Below are positions 44,806-54,682 of a DNA stretch of 64,000 nt, one piece after another. The stretch covers positions 372,001-436,000 of the forward strand of contig CANMUP010000001.1 in the NCBI GenBank assembly GCA_947501105.1, in the 5' to 3' direction. The number at the start of each line of letters is the position of its first letter. Position 1 is the stretch's first letter. This stretch comes from an uncultured Flaviramulus sp. GTDB lineage: Bacteria; Bacteroidota; Bacteroidia; Flavobacteriales; Flavobacteriaceae. The notes beneath the pieces were generated by a model. It searched no databases and was not told where the DNA came from. It was given only the letters and a program-made list of their open reading frames with translations. The position numbers and the translations under genes are program-made.

Positions 44806-46329
44806 ATGAAGACTTACAGTAAAATTTTGAGTATAATTTTTTTAATTGTTTTTGTAAGTTGTAAGGATGATTCTAAAAAAGATCCGGAAATAAACAAAAA
44901 GAAAAACCATCCTAATATCGTTATAATATATGCAGATGATTTGGGTTTTGGAGACGTAAGTAGTTATGGCTCCACAGAGTTATTAACCCCAAACATCGAC
45001 CGTATAGCTAATGAAGGGATTCGGTTTACAAACGGATATGCAACATCGCCAACCTGCACCCCTAGTAGATACTCATTATTATCTGGAACATATCCTTTTA
45101 GGTCAAAAAGAGCAAAGGTTTTACCAGGAAATGCACCTTTACTTTTTGAGTTGGGAAAACAGACACTACCTTCAATGTTACAAGGAGCTGGATATAAAAC
45201 AGGAGTTGTTGGAAAATGGCATTTAGGGCTAGGAGATGCTAATATGAATTGGAATAAAAAGGTCGCTCCAGGACCATTAGAAATAGGATTTGATTACGCT
45301 TATATCATGGCTTCTACTAATGATAGAGTGCCATCTGTATATGTCGAGAACCATAAAGTTGTTGGCTTAACCGATAAAGATTCTATTTATGTTAGTTACC
45401 AAAAGAATTTTGAAGGAGAACCTACAGGTAGAGAAAACCCAGAACTATTAAAAGTGCATCCAAGCCATGGTCATGACATGAGTATTCATAATGGAATTTC
45501 CAGAATTGGTTATATGAAAGGCGGAAAATCAGCTTTATTTACTGATGAAAATATGAGTGATGATTTTTTAAAGGAGTCAATTAAGTATATCAACCAAAAT
45601 AAAGACAATCCTTTTTTCTTGTTTTATTCGCTGCACCAGCCACATGTTCCTAGAATACCACACCCACGTTTTGCTGGAAAATCAGGGTTAGGCCCAAGAG
45701 GTGATGTTATTGTTGAAGCTGATTGGGCTGTTGGTCAATTTTTGGATGAGTTAGATAAATTAGGACTTTCTGAAAACACAATAGTCATATTTTCTAGTGA
45801 TAATGGACCTGTTTTGGATGATGGTTATAAAGATGATGCAGTTATTAAAATTGGAAAGCATACTCCTAAAGGTGGGCTACGAGGAGGAAAATACAGTCTT
45901 TTCGATGCAGGAACACATGTGCCTTTTATGGTTAGATGGAAAGGAACAATAAAACCAAGTGTTTCAGATGCATTAGTTTCTCAAATGGACTTTACGGCAT
46001 CTTTTGCATCTTTAACTGGGCAAAATAACACAACACCAGATAGTAAAAATATATTAAATGCTTTTTTAGGAAAATCTTCAACGGGAAGAAAAGGACTTAT
46101 TTTAGGGCAAAACGGTATTACAACATACAGACAAGATGATTGGGTTTTGATACCGCCTCATAAAGGGTCGAAAATAACTAACAAATGGGTAAATATAGAA
46201 ACAGGTAGAGACACGATATATCAACTGTATAATTTAAAAGAAGATAGAGCGCAGCAGCATAACTTGGCATTGACTTACCCAGATAAGTTAGAAGCATTAA
46301 AATTGGCTTTAGAGCAAGAAAAAAAATAA
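44806..46329 (+). CDS. lipoprotein sulfatase (arylsulfatase family, S1)
   Basis: The 507-residue protein has a lipoprotein signal (LIVFVSC, Cys19), so it is probably membrane-anchored. The metal aspartates D44 and D45 are in YADDLGFGD. The sulfatase signature C84-T-P-S-R, whose Cys becomes formylglycine, is followed by YSLLSGTYPFR, and WHLGLGD and SSDNGPV complete the site. It removes sulfate esters from an unknown substrate, likely algal polysaccharide or another organic sulfate. The FAD oxidoreductase gene starts 4 bases after it. Confidence 0.92.
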   Translation: MKTYSKILSIIFLIVFVSCKDDSKKDPEINKKKNHPNIVIIYADDLGFGDVSSYGSTELLTPNIDRIANEGIRFTNGYATSPTCTPSRYSLLSGTYPFRSKRAKVLPGNAPLLFELGKQTLPSMLQGAGYKTGVVGKWHLGLGDANMNWNKKVAPGPLEIGFDYAYIMASTNDRVPSVYVENHKVVGLTDKDSIYVSYQKNFEGEPTGRENPELLKVHPSHGHDMSIHNGISRIGYMKGGKSALFTDENMSDDFLKESIKYINQNKDNPFFLFYSLHQPHVPRIPHPRFAGKSGLGPRGDVIVEADWAVGQFLDELDKLGLSENTIVIFSSDNGPVLDDGYKDDAVIKIGKHTPKGGLRGGKYSLFDAGTHVPFMVRWKGTIKPSVSDALVSQMDFTASFASLTGQNNTTPDSKNILNAFLGKSSTGRKGLILGQNGITTYRQDDWVLIPPHKGSKITNKWVNIETGRDTIYQLYNLKEDRAQQHNLALTYPDKLEALKLALEQEKK

Positions 46330-46333
46330 TATT

Positions 46334-47443
46334 TTGAATTTATCTTATTGGGAAATTAAGTCATGGCTTACTAACATAGACTATACCATTGTTGGTAGCG
46401 GTATTGTTGGTTTAAATTGTGCACTGCAACTTAAAAAACGTTTCCCAAAATCCAATGTTTTAGTTTTAGAAAAAGGTGTTTTACCGCAAGGTGCCAGTAC
46501 TAAAAATGCAGGATTTGCATGCTTTGGAAGTTTAAGCGAAATCATAGATGATTTAAAGTCACATTCTGAAGAAGAGATTATTCAGCTTGTTAAAAAAAGA
46601 ATCGATGGGTTGCAATTAATGCGTCAAAATTTAGGAGATAAAACGATTGACTACTATCAATTTGGAGGCTATGAATTGTTTTCTAATAATGATGATTTAT
46701 TAGAAGAATGTTTGGTCCAAAAAGAAAAGATAAACACTTTATTAAAACCTTTTTTTAAAAAAGATGTTTATAGTTTAAAAGAAAATGTTTTTCAATTTCA
46801 GGATATAAAAACCAACTATATTTTTAATCAATTTGAAGGGCAAATAGATACTGGAAAAATGATGGAGGCTTTGCTTCATAAAACGCAAATGCAGGGCATT
46901 AAAATATTAAATAATATTACTGTTAAGAGTTTTTCAGAAGGTCTAAATGATGTAAAAGTAAAAACCAATCAGTTTGAATTTTCAGCTTCAAAATTATTAA
47001 TTGCTACAAATGGCTTTGCTTCGCAGCTTTTAAATGAAAATGTAAAACCAGCTCGAGCACAAGTTCTAATTACAAAACCAATTAAAAACTTACATATAAA
47101 AGGTACGTTTCATTTAGATAAAGGCTATTATTATTTCCGAAACATCAAAAATCGAATTTTGTTAGGTGGTGGGAGAAACTTAGATTTTAAAGCAGAAGAA
47201 ACTACAGAATTGAACCAAACTGATTTAATTCAAAATAAATTAGAAGACCTTTTAAAAAAGACTATTCTAACACATATTCCTTTTGAAATTGATTATCGAT
47301 GGAGCGGAATTATGGGTGTTGGTAATCAAAAAAAAGCAATAGTTAAGCAAATAAACAATAATGTGTTTTGTGGTGTTAGGCTTGGTGGTATGGGAGTTGC
47401 TATTGGGAGTTTGGTTGGAAAAGAATTAGCAGATTTAGTATAA
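46334..47443 (+). CDS. FAD-dependent oxidoreductase (DAO family)
   Basis: The 369-residue flavoprotein has the dinucleotide motif TIVGSGIVGLNCALQL (residues 18-33), a glycine-oxidase/DadA-like body (QGASTKNAGFACFGS, ILLGGGRNLDF) and a C-terminal RWSGIMGVG, VRLGGMGVAIGS. It should oxidise an amine or imino acid. Start is TTG 46334; no ATG fits and MNLSYWEIKSWL is a plausible native lead. It overlaps the next gene by one base (TAATG) and follows the sulfatase by 4 bases, so the three form an operon. Confidence 0.87.
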   Translation: MNLSYWEIKSWLTNIDYTIVGSGIVGLNCALQLKKRFPKSNVLVLEKGVLPQGASTKNAGFACFGSLSEIIDDLKSHSEEEIIQLVKKRIDGLQLMRQNLGDKTIDYYQFGGYELFSNNDDLLEECLVQKEKINTLLKPFFKKDVYSLKENVFQFQDIKTNYIFNQFEGQIDTGKMMEALLHKTQMQGIKILNNITVKSFSEGLNDVKVKTNQFEFSASKLLIATNGFASQLLNENVKPARAQVLITKPIKNLHIKGTFHLDKGYYYFRNIKNRILLGGGRNLDFKAEETTELNQTDLIQNKLEDLLKKTILTHIPFEIDYRWSGIMGVGNQKKAIVKQINNNVFCGVRLGGMGVAIGSLVGKELADLV

Positions 47444-47892
47444 TGACAATCAAAAAAGAATTATATAATCAATGTCTTGAATTTACGAACAGCAGATTAC
47501 AAACCATTCAAAAAACTATAGCCGAAATTCAAGAATCATTAACATCGGAAACCAAAAGTAGTGCAGGTGATAAGCACGAAACAGGACGTGCGATGCTTCA
47601 ATTAGAACGAGAAAAGGCGGGGAATCAATTAGCAGAAATCATCAAAATAAAAGAAACACTTTCTAGAATAGATATAAAGAAATCTAGAAAAACAGTAGGC
47701 TTAGGAAGTGTTATTTATACAACAAAGGCTAATTATTATTTAGCAATTAGCGCAGGTGAACTTAATTTAAATTCAGTTGATTTTTATGCTATTTCCCCAA
47801 GCACACCTATTGGGCAATTGCTTATTGGGAAAACAGTTGGAGATGAGATTGTTTTTAGAAATCAGAATTTTAAGATTAAAAAACTATTGTAG
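47443..47892 (+). CDS. GreA/GreB-like protein
   Basis: The 149-residue protein has a coiled N-terminal half (about 1-75, with GDKHETGRAMLQLEREK) and a C-terminal FKBP-like half (VGLGSVIYTTKANYYLAI, ISPSTPIGQLLIGKTVGDEI) as in Gre transcript-cleavage factors. The acidic tip that drives cleavage in GreA (two acidic residues in the loop) is not clear, so it may be a Gre-like regulator. It is translationally coupled to the FAD oxidoreductase gene and its last 9 bases overlap the end of the ABC gene on the other strand. Confidence 0.75.
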   Translation: MTIKKELYNQCLEFTNSRLQTIQKTIAEIQESLTSETKSSAGDKHETGRAMLQLEREKAGNQLAEIIKIKETLSRIDIKKSRKTVGLGSVIYTTKANYYLAISAGELNLNSVDFYAISPSTPIGQLLIGKTVGDEIVFRNQNFKIKKLL

Positions 47893-48807
47893 GTTATTTT
47901 TCTTGATAAAAAGAGATACTTTTAAACCTGTATTTAGGGCTTCAAAATGCTCAAAGAATATTGATTTATCGTCCAAATCCGCTTCAACCAAATAATAATT
48001 GCCTTTAAAATAACACCGAATTACGGTTGCTTTAAGTTCTGATTTTTCTACAACTTCAAGCTGATGAGCATAGACGACATTACCATTTATAAAATTAAAT
48101 TCTCCAAAAAATGAAGCGATTAAAGGTGTTTTCGGGTTATTATATATGTCTTTAGGTGTTCCTCTGGCTATAATTTCAGCATCGTGTAAAACAATCATTT
48201 GGTCTGAGAACGGAAGCACATCTTCTTTGTCGTGTGTGGCAACAATGCAAGTGATATTTTTTTCTTTGAGATATTTAAATAGGCTTCGTCGTAAAGATTG
48301 CTTTTTAAAATTATCTATGTGACTAAAAGGTTCATCCAATAAAATTATTTCTGGCTGCTTAGCAATAGCTCTAGCTAAAGCTACCCTTTGTTTTTGTCCA
48401 CCACTAAGATATTTCACTTTAGTATCAGCAAAAGACATCAACTCTACTACATCCAAAAGTTCTTTAATACGTTCCTGTTTTTCTTCAGGATAAAAATTAG
48501 AAAGAAAAGCGCCAATGTTTTCAGCCACAGTAATAAAAGGCATCAAATCAAATTCTTGGGCTACATACTTCATATATTCTGGACCAATAATAAGATTGTG
48601 TTTAGGGCCTAAAATGGCTTCACCTTTCCAGAGTATTTGCCCTTCGTTTAAATCATATGTTCCGTATAATAATTTTAGAAGCGTACTTTTGCCTGAACCG
48701 CTTTCCCCTATAATTGAATAGTGTTCACCTTGATTTACGTTAAAAGAAATAGCTTTTAAAACGGGTGTTTTTTTATAACGAAATAATATGTTTTTAACTT
48801 GAAGCAT
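47884..48807 (-). CDS. ABC transporter ATP-binding protein
   Basis: The 307-residue ATPase has Walker A GESGSGKST (34-42), the Q loop in VAQEFDLMPF, signature LSGGQKQRVALARA, Walker B IILLDEP and the switch His in VATHDKED. The C-terminal 80 residues look like a regulatory TOBE-type domain, as in CUT1/sulfate/molybdate importers. No permease gene is adjacent, so substrate is unknown. Confidence 0.9.
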   Translation of the reverse strand: MLQVKNILFRYKKTPVLKAISFNVNQGEHYSIIGESGSGKSTLLKLLYGTYDLNEGQILWKGEAILGPKHNLIIGPEYMKYVAQEFDLMPFITVAENIGAFLSNFYPEEKQERIKELLDVVELMSFADTKVKYLSGGQKQRVALARAIAKQPEIILLDEPFSHIDNFKKQSLRRSLFKYLKEKNITCIVATHDKEDVLPFSDQMIVLHDAEIIARGTPKDIYNNPKTPLIASFFGEFNFINGNVVYAHQLEVVEKSELKATVIRCYFKGNYYLVEADLDDKSIFFEHFEALNTGLKVSLFIKKNNLQ

Positions 48808-48831
48808 AAAGTTATAAGAGCCACAAAAATA

Positions 48832-48867
48832 GCATAAAAAAATTCGCCCAAAACTTGAGCGAATTTT
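48832..48867 (-). terminator. terminator of the prolyl oligopeptidase gene
   Basis: AAAATTCGC pairs with GCGAATTTT. The A run at 48832-48840 provides the U tract when read on the minus strand, away from the peptidase gene. Confidence 0.75.
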
Positions 48868-48889
48868 AAATATTCTTTAGATACAAATA

Positions 48890-51049
48890 TTACCCTTTTA
48901 TTTTTTCTTTTGTTTTACTTGGTAATACATCAAACCCCATATTATAAAGTGTAAAACCAAAAATATCTGCATATTGTTCAATAGTTTTACTAACAGGTGT
49001 TCCGGCGCCATGACCAGCATCAGTTTCAATACGTATTAAAGTTGGGTTTGTTCCAGTTTGTTTACTCTGTAATTCGGCAGCAAACTTAAAACTATGCGCA
49101 GGTACAACTCTGTCGTCATGATCTCCAGTTGTTACTAGAGTTGCAGGATATTCAACACCTTCTTTTACATTATGTACGGGAGAATATCCTTTAAGATATT
49201 CAAACATTTCTTTGCTTTGCTCGGCAGTACCATAATCGTAAGCCCAACCAGCTCCAGCTGTAAAAGTATGGTAACGAAGCATATCTAAAACACCAACAGC
49301 GGGCAATGCGACTTTGGCTAAATCTGGACGTTGAGTCATTACAGCTCCAACTAATAAACCACCATTAGAGCCTCCTCTAATAGCTAGATAATTTGAAGAC
49401 GTATAATTATTTTCAATCAAATATTCACCTGCAGCAATAAAATCATCAAATACATTTTGTTTCTTCATCTGTGTTCCTGCATCGTGCCAAATTTTACCAT
49501 ATTCACCACCACCACGTAAGTTAGGAACAGCTAATATGCCACCTTGCTCCATCCAAACAGCATTGGTTATACTAAAAGAAGGAGTTAGGCTTATATTAAA
49601 ACCACCATAACCATATAAAATTGTTGGGTTTTTTCCATTAAGCTCTAAGCCTTTTTTGTGTGTAATCATCATTGGAATTTTGGTACCATCTTTTGATGTG
49701 TAAAATACTTGATTACTTTCAAAAGCACCGCTATTGAAATTAATGCTAGGTTTCCAGTATAATTCAGATTCGCCAGTTTCGACATTATATTTATAAATAC
49801 TAGTAGGCGTATTGTAGTTGGTAAATGAAAAGTAATCTGTTTTTTCTTCTTTTTTACCTCCAAAACCATTTGCGGTCCCTAATCCAGGAAGCGATACGTC
49901 TCTTACTAAAGTACCTTTATAATCGTATTGTTTAACTTGGGAAATCGCATCAACCATATATTTAGCAAAGAAAAACCCACCTCCGGTTGAAGGGCTTAAT
50001 ACGTTTTCAGTTTCTGGAATAAAATCTTCCCAAACCTCTGGTATTGGATTTGAGGCATCCACGGTTACAACTTTTTTATTTGGAGCATTTAAATTGGTTA
50101 CTAAAAACAACTTGCTTCCTTCGTTTTCAATAACATAAGTATCGCTATCAGTGTGATCTAAAATAGTTACTAGTTTGCTATTTGGAACAGATAAATCTTT
50201 TATAAATAGTTTGTTTCCAGATGTAGATTTTTTGGCAGAAATTATTAAATAGCGATTATCTTCGGTTACACTAGCAAAAATGTAACGATGTTTTTCTTCA
50301 GGTGTTCCACCATAAACTAATACATCTTCTTTTTGAGGAGTCCCTAATTTATGATAATAGACTTTATGCTGATCGGTTTTTGCAGAAAGCTCACTTCCTT
50401 TGGGTTTATCGTAACTTGAATAGTAAAACCCTTCATTTTTATACCAAGAAATACCACTGAATTTTATGTCTTTAAGAGTGTCTTCAACAACCTCTCGTGT
50501 TTCAGGATTCATAACAATAATTTTTCTCCAATCGCTTCCGCCTTCAGAAATTGAATACGCCAGCATGTTACTATCTTTTGAGAAATTTAAACCACTGCCC
50601 ATAGAAATAGTACCGTCCTCAGAAAAAGTGTTGGGATCTAAAAATACTTCAGCTTCTTCATCTCCTTTCTTTCTGTAATAAACATTTTGATTCTGTAGAC
50701 CATCATTTTTTGAAAAATACGTGTATTCACCTTCAATAAATGGTGAGCCTACTTTTTCATAATTCCATAGTTTTGATAGACGCTCTTTAAGCTCGTTTCT
50801 AAATGGAATACTATCTAAATATCCATAGGTGCTTTTGTTTTGTAATTTCACCCAAGCTTCAGTTTCTTTACTTCTATCATCTTCTAACCAGCGGTAAGGG
50901 TCTTTTACTTCTACATCAAAATATGTGTCTACAGTATCTACTGTTTTCGTTTCAGGATAATTCACAATTACTACATTTTTTTCTTTTTTATCATTTTTGC
51001 ACGCCATAATAATGGTAAGTACTAAAAGATTAAGCATTATTTTTTTCAT
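48890..51049 (-). CDS. prolyl oligopeptidase, S9A family lipoprotein
   Basis: The 719-residue protein has a lipoprotein signal (LTIIMAC, Cys17), an N-terminal S9 beta-propeller (about 80-430) and a C-terminal alpha/beta-hydrolase. The catalytic triad is visible as Ser in [12 protein letters not shown], Asp in [13 protein letters not shown] and His in [12 protein letters not shown]. It cuts short peptides after proline. A bacterial-type KDPYRWLED opening confirms S9A. Function is probably extracytoplasmic peptide use. Confidence 0.95.
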   Translation of the reverse strand: MKKIMLNLLVLTIIMACKNDKKEKNVVIVNYPETKTVDTVDTYFDVEVKDPYRWLEDDRSKETEAWVKLQNKSTYGYLDSIPFRNELKERLSKLWNYEKVGSPFIEGEYTYFSKNDGLQNQNVYYRKKGDEEAEVFLDPNTFSEDGTISMGSGLNFSKDSNMLAYSISEGGSDWRKIIVMNPETREVVEDTLKDIKFSGISWYKNEGFYYSSYDKPKGSELSAKTDQHKVYYHKLGTPQKEDVLVYGGTPEEKHRYIFASVTEDNRYLIISAKKSTSGNKLFIKDLSVPNSKLVTILDHTDSDTYVIENEGSKLFLVTNLNAPNKKVVTVDASNPIPEVWEDFIPETENVLSPSTGGGFFFAKYMVDAISQVKQYDYKGTLVRDVSLPGLGTANGFGGKKEEKTDYFSFTNYNTPTSIYKYNVETGESELYWKPSINFNSGAFESNQVFYTSKDGTKIPMMITHKKGLELNGKNPTILYGYGGFNISLTPSFSITNAVWMEQGGILAVPNLRGGGEYGKIWHDAGTQMKKQNVFDDFIAAGEYLIENNYTSSNYLAIRGGSNGGLLVGAVMTQRPDLAKVALPAVGVLDMLRYHTFTAGAGWAYDYGTAEQSKEMFEYLKGYSPVHNVKEGVEYPATLVTTGDHDDRVVPAHSFKFAAELQSKQTGTNPTLIRIETDAGHGAGTPVSKTIEQYADIFGFTLYNMGFDVLPSKTKEKIKG

Positions 51050-51140
51050 GATTGATAAATTTATTCCTCAAAAATAAACAAAACCGATGAAAGTTGTAGT
51101 TAACATATTATATATTTGAGATTATAAAACCGGTGAGTTT

Positions 51141-52097
51141 ATGAGTAAGTTTTTTTTGTTTTTGCTGTTAATTGTTATTAACCATAATATGTATTCACAA
51201 TCTGATATTACAGAGGGCGAATTAAAAGATCACTTATTATTTTTAACTTCTGAAACAAATGCAGGGCGATACCCTGGTGGAAAAGAAAACAAACGTGTTG
51301 TTAAGTATTTAAAAAATGAATTTAAAAAAATAGGAATTATACCTTTTGGCTTAGGGTATAAGCAAGCCTTTAAAGCAACACTTAGAATAGAAAAAGGAGT
51401 TGATAAAAAACCTGTTGTAAAAACCTGTAATGTTGTAGGGTTTATTGAAGGAAGTGACGCGGTTCTTAAAAACGAATATATTGTTTTAGGCGCACATTAT
51501 GACCATTTAGGTTTAGGCGGACCATCATCAAAATCTGATAAGAAAAACACAATTCACTATGGAGCAGATGACAATGCTAGTGGAACAGCAGCTTTATTAG
51601 AAATTGCTGAAAAAATAGCTTCTAATAAAAGCCAGCTAAAACGAAGCATTATTTTTATTGCCTTTGGAGCAGAGGAGCAAGGTTTATTAGGGAGTAAATA
51701 TTTTGTTGAAAATCCTTTAGTGCCATTATCGCAGATTAAGTTAATGATTAATATGGATATGGTTGGCAGATTAAATAAAGAAAAACATGTTTATATGGGA
51801 GGAGCTGGCACTTTTCCTGATGGTGTAAACTTTATGCAAACCTTAGGGAAATCATTAGAGTTAAACCCTATTGTTCATGCAGGTTCAGTTGGCGGATCTG
51901 ACCATGTATCCTTTTACAGAAAAGGGATTTCGGTTTTGGGGATGCATACTGGAGGCCATCCTCAATATCATACACCTGAAGACACAGTTGATTTAATAAA
52001 TATTAATGGGCAAAAACAGGTTTGCGAATATATTTTTAAAACCATTATGAAACTTGCAACTACCAATTATGAAATGGAGTTTATTAAACAAGATTAA
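51141..52097 (+). CDS. secreted M28 zinc aminopeptidase
   Basis: The 318-residue protein has a signal peptide (1-19, ending MYSQ) and the M28 metal ligands: His and Asp in LGAHYDHLGLGG, Asp in GADDNASGTAALLE, the catalytic Glu pair in FGAEEQGLLGS, Asp in NMDMVGR and His in QYHTPEDTVD. It removes N-terminal residues from peptides. It is divergent from prolyl oligopeptidase, so the two may form a peptide-degrading pair. Confidence 0.94.
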   Translation: MSKFFLFLLLIVINHNMYSQSDITEGELKDHLLFLTSETNAGRYPGGKENKRVVKYLKNEFKKIGIIPFGLGYKQAFKATLRIEKGVDKKPVVKTCNVVGFIEGSDAVLKNEYIVLGAHYDHLGLGGPSSKSDKKNTIHYGADDNASGTAALLEIAEKIASNKSQLKRSIIFIAFGAEEQGLLGSKYFVENPLVPLSQIKLMINMDMVGRLNKEKHVYMGGAGTFPDGVNFMQTLGKSLELNPIVHAGSVGGSDHVSFYRKGISVLGMHTGGHPQYHTPEDTVDLININGQKQVCEYIFKTIMKLATTNYEMEFIKQD

Positions 52098-52107
52098 AAG
52101 TATGTAG

Positions 52108-54498
52108 CTAATTTACATCAAAATAAGCTTCAGATTTAAAAGGTGTTCCATTGGAAGTAATACCTTCTAGCAAAACTTTATAGGTAGCCGATTTATTAGC
52201 AGTGTTAAATGTTATTTTAGTGTTTTCAGATGGGTTTAATTTTAGATCGGGATTCCAATAGAGTGTTGTGGAGTTATTTTCATCTTGATTAAATTTTCTA
52301 GCTTGGTAAAACCCTGGGTGATAAAAACTAGTAGTTACATTCCTATTGTTTTTTTCCTCATTTTCTTCTGAACCATCTACAGTATAAACAGCTATAATGC
52401 CACCACCTCCTCTAGACCCATAAACTGATGCTCTTGCAGCTTGTATAATATCAATGAAATCTATATCAAAAATTGATAATGAAAGAATTTGATCACGATC
52501 AGTAGGTAAGCCATCAAGCAAAAATAAAGGTTCATTATTTCCTGTTAATGAACTCCTCCCTCTTAATGTTACATTATCTCCTATTACACGAATTCCAGGA
52601 AACTTACCTTGTAAAGCTTGAATTGGATTATTAGCCGATGGAGAAATCCGTAAATTTTTAAAATCTAAAGTATGAGATGGGCTTAAATATAATGATGCTT
52701 TTCTTTTTTTTGCAAACCTGTCTAAACGTTTTTTAATAGCATTAATCTTTACTTTGTCTAACTTAACTTCACCTTTTTGAGGTGCAAATCCTATATTCTT
52801 ATTTTGTGCTATTTTAGAATCTAAAACTATATTACCATTATTACCGTTAGAAGTACTAGCGTATTTGTGTTGAGGCGGAATAGTGGAGTCTAACACAATA
52901 ATAAAATCTTTACTATAATAGCTAGCTTTTAATCTTTTAGCTTTAATTGCTACAAAAGTTCTTTCGTCAAAATTAAGCCCATCAAAACTAAAGCGACCTA
53001 AATCATCGGTTACCGTTTTATCATGCCCAATTTCATTGCCATTTTTATATGTAACCGTTACACTGGCTTTTACAGGTTTGCTTTTATGTATTTCTTTAAC
53101 TGTTCCTTTTAAGTTAAAACCAGATTCAGGCAAAAATTTTAATTCATTATTTTTTGGACTGTCTTCACTTAAAATGAGTTTACCATCTTGAGAAATTAAT
53201 AATTGGTTTAATATTTTTTTTCTGTTTAAATCATTTGAAGAATAAATATCAAACTGTTCAATATTACCTCTTATTTTAGGGTTTAAAAGCAAATGAGATT
53301 TTATGTCTAAATCATTAGCATCATTCTTTGAAGGATTAACTTGTGTAACAGATATTGACATGTTTGCTTTTATGTTTTCCTTTAAGAGTTGGTCAAAATT
53401 AATTTCAATTTCGGCTATCTCATTCTTCTCATAAGTTTCTTTTAATGGGGTTAAGGTTACTTTTTGATCTAAATTATTAGCATCAATAAAGGCAAGTTCT
53501 TCACTTAATATAGCGCCGTTTTTATTTAAAAGTTGAAATTGTATTAACCCTTGTTCTAAATTGGATTTAGGTATATCTATAGCAACCTCAGCATTTTCTC
53601 CATTCAATTTAGCACGACAAACAATATCTCCTTTTTGCATACCTAATAACTCAAAATTATCCATGCCATTAGACAAAGAGGAATACACATTTACTCTGTA
53701 CCCATTATATGTTTTATCAATTCTAATTGTGGCACCATTATCTTTAACTGGAGGTAAGGGGTACGTGTTTTTTTCTCCATTAAGAGAAACAATTGCTGTA
53801 TATGTTCTGCCTTTTTGAGGAATAAATTGAAAGCTTCCCAAGCCTAATTCAGAAGTTTCAAAATGGAGGACTTTATTATTGGTATCATCAAAAATTTCAC
53901 CAGTTACAGTTGTACCTTTTTCTAAGGATTTTGTTGCTTTAACAACTATTCTATTTAAAAAACCACTAACTAGGTTTCCGCCTTCAGGCGAAAAACTAAT
54001 ATGAGGTTTTACAGATGTTTTACTGGTATTAAAACTGTGATTTGATTTTACGGTATTCAGATAAATTTTTTTCACAAAGAAATAAGAGTCATCAAAATTT
54101 CTCATAAAATTGGTATAGGCTCTTATAGTATATTCACCATTTAATAAGGTTGTAGATAAATTAAAGTCGCCATTACCAGTGCCTGCATTAATTTTAATTG
54201 TTTTAGTTTCTATTATTGTATGGTTTGGGTCAATTAAATCGACATAAACGATTTTACTTAAAGATTCTGGTTCATGATTTATAGCATTAACTAAGTATAT
54301 TTTATACCATATATTATCCCCTTGATTGTAAAATGTTTTATCAAAATGGATGTAAATTTTTTCTTTTGAAAAGGAAATATCTTTTGATTCATTATTATTA
54401 ATTAATAAATCTGCATTATATGAAAAAGCGGATAGTGATAATAAAACAAAAATCAGATTAATCCATACAGTGCTTAAAGAAGTGAAGATTGGTTTCAT
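52108..54498 (-). CDS. secreted MG2-type protein with TonB plug domain but no barrel
   Basis: The 796-residue protein has a signal peptide (to about residue 28), an alpha-2-macroglobulin MG2-like N-terminal domain (SKEKIYIHFDKTFYNQGDNI), further beta-sandwich domains, a CarboxypepD-reg-like module (ASVTVTYKNGNEIGHDKTV), and a TonB-receptor plug around 625-710 (IQALQGKFPGIRVIG, PLFLLDGLPTDRDQI, ASVYGSRGGGGIIAVYT). It then ends with about 70 residues of beta strands and no barrel. Such proteins are frequent and uncharacterised in Bacteroidota; they may dock at the outer membrane or bind a substrate. It converges on the M28 gene (10-base gap). Confidence 0.83.
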   Translation of the reverse strand: MKPIFTSLSTVWINLIFVLLSLSAFSYNADLLINNNESKDISFSKEKIYIHFDKTFYNQGDNIWYKIYLVNAINHEPESLSKIVYVDLIDPNHTIIETKTIKINAGTGNGDFNLSTTLLNGEYTIRAYTNFMRNFDDSYFFVKKIYLNTVKSNHSFNTSKTSVKPHISFSPEGGNLVSGFLNRIVVKATKSLEKGTTVTGEIFDDTNNKVLHFETSELGLGSFQFIPQKGRTYTAIVSLNGEKNTYPLPPVKDNGATIRIDKTYNGYRVNVYSSLSNGMDNFELLGMQKGDIVCRAKLNGENAEVAIDIPKSNLEQGLIQFQLLNKNGAILSEELAFIDANNLDQKVTLTPLKETYEKNEIAEIEINFDQLLKENIKANMSISVTQVNPSKNDANDLDIKSHLLLNPKIRGNIEQFDIYSSNDLNRKKILNQLLISQDGKLILSEDSPKNNELKFLPESGFNLKGTVKEIHKSKPVKASVTVTYKNGNEIGHDKTVTDDLGRFSFDGLNFDERTFVAIKAKRLKASYYSKDFIIVLDSTIPPQHKYASTSNGNNGNIVLDSKIAQNKNIGFAPQKGEVKLDKVKINAIKKRLDRFAKKRKASLYLSPSHTLDFKNLRISPSANNPIQALQGKFPGIRVIGDNVTLRGRSSLTGNNEPLFLLDGLPTDRDQILSLSIFDIDFIDIIQAARASVYGSRGGGGIIAVYTVDGSEENEEKNNRNVTTSFYHPGFYQARKFNQDENNSTTLYWNPDLKLNPSENTKITFNTANKSATYKVLLEGITSNGTPFKSEAYFDVN

Positions 54499-54614
54499 AA
54501 AAAGCGTTTTTTGGTTACATGTAGTCTTTATACCACAAAAATCATGCCGTTTTTATAGCTATGCTTTGAGCTAATTTTTCAAATAAACTTTGTTTATGAT
54601 ATGATATTGTTTTA

Positions 54615-54652
54615 AGCAAAAAAAAGCCCTTGTTAATTTACAAAGACTTTTT
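54615..54652 (-). terminator. terminator of asd
   Basis: On the minus strand AAAGTCTTTG pairs with CAAGGGCTTT through two G-U wobbles, followed by a T run. On the plus strand the same pairs would be C-A mismatches, so it serves the minus strand. Confidence 0.75.
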
Positions 54653-54682
54653 TTTAGTAATTATAATTTTAAGTTAAAAAAC

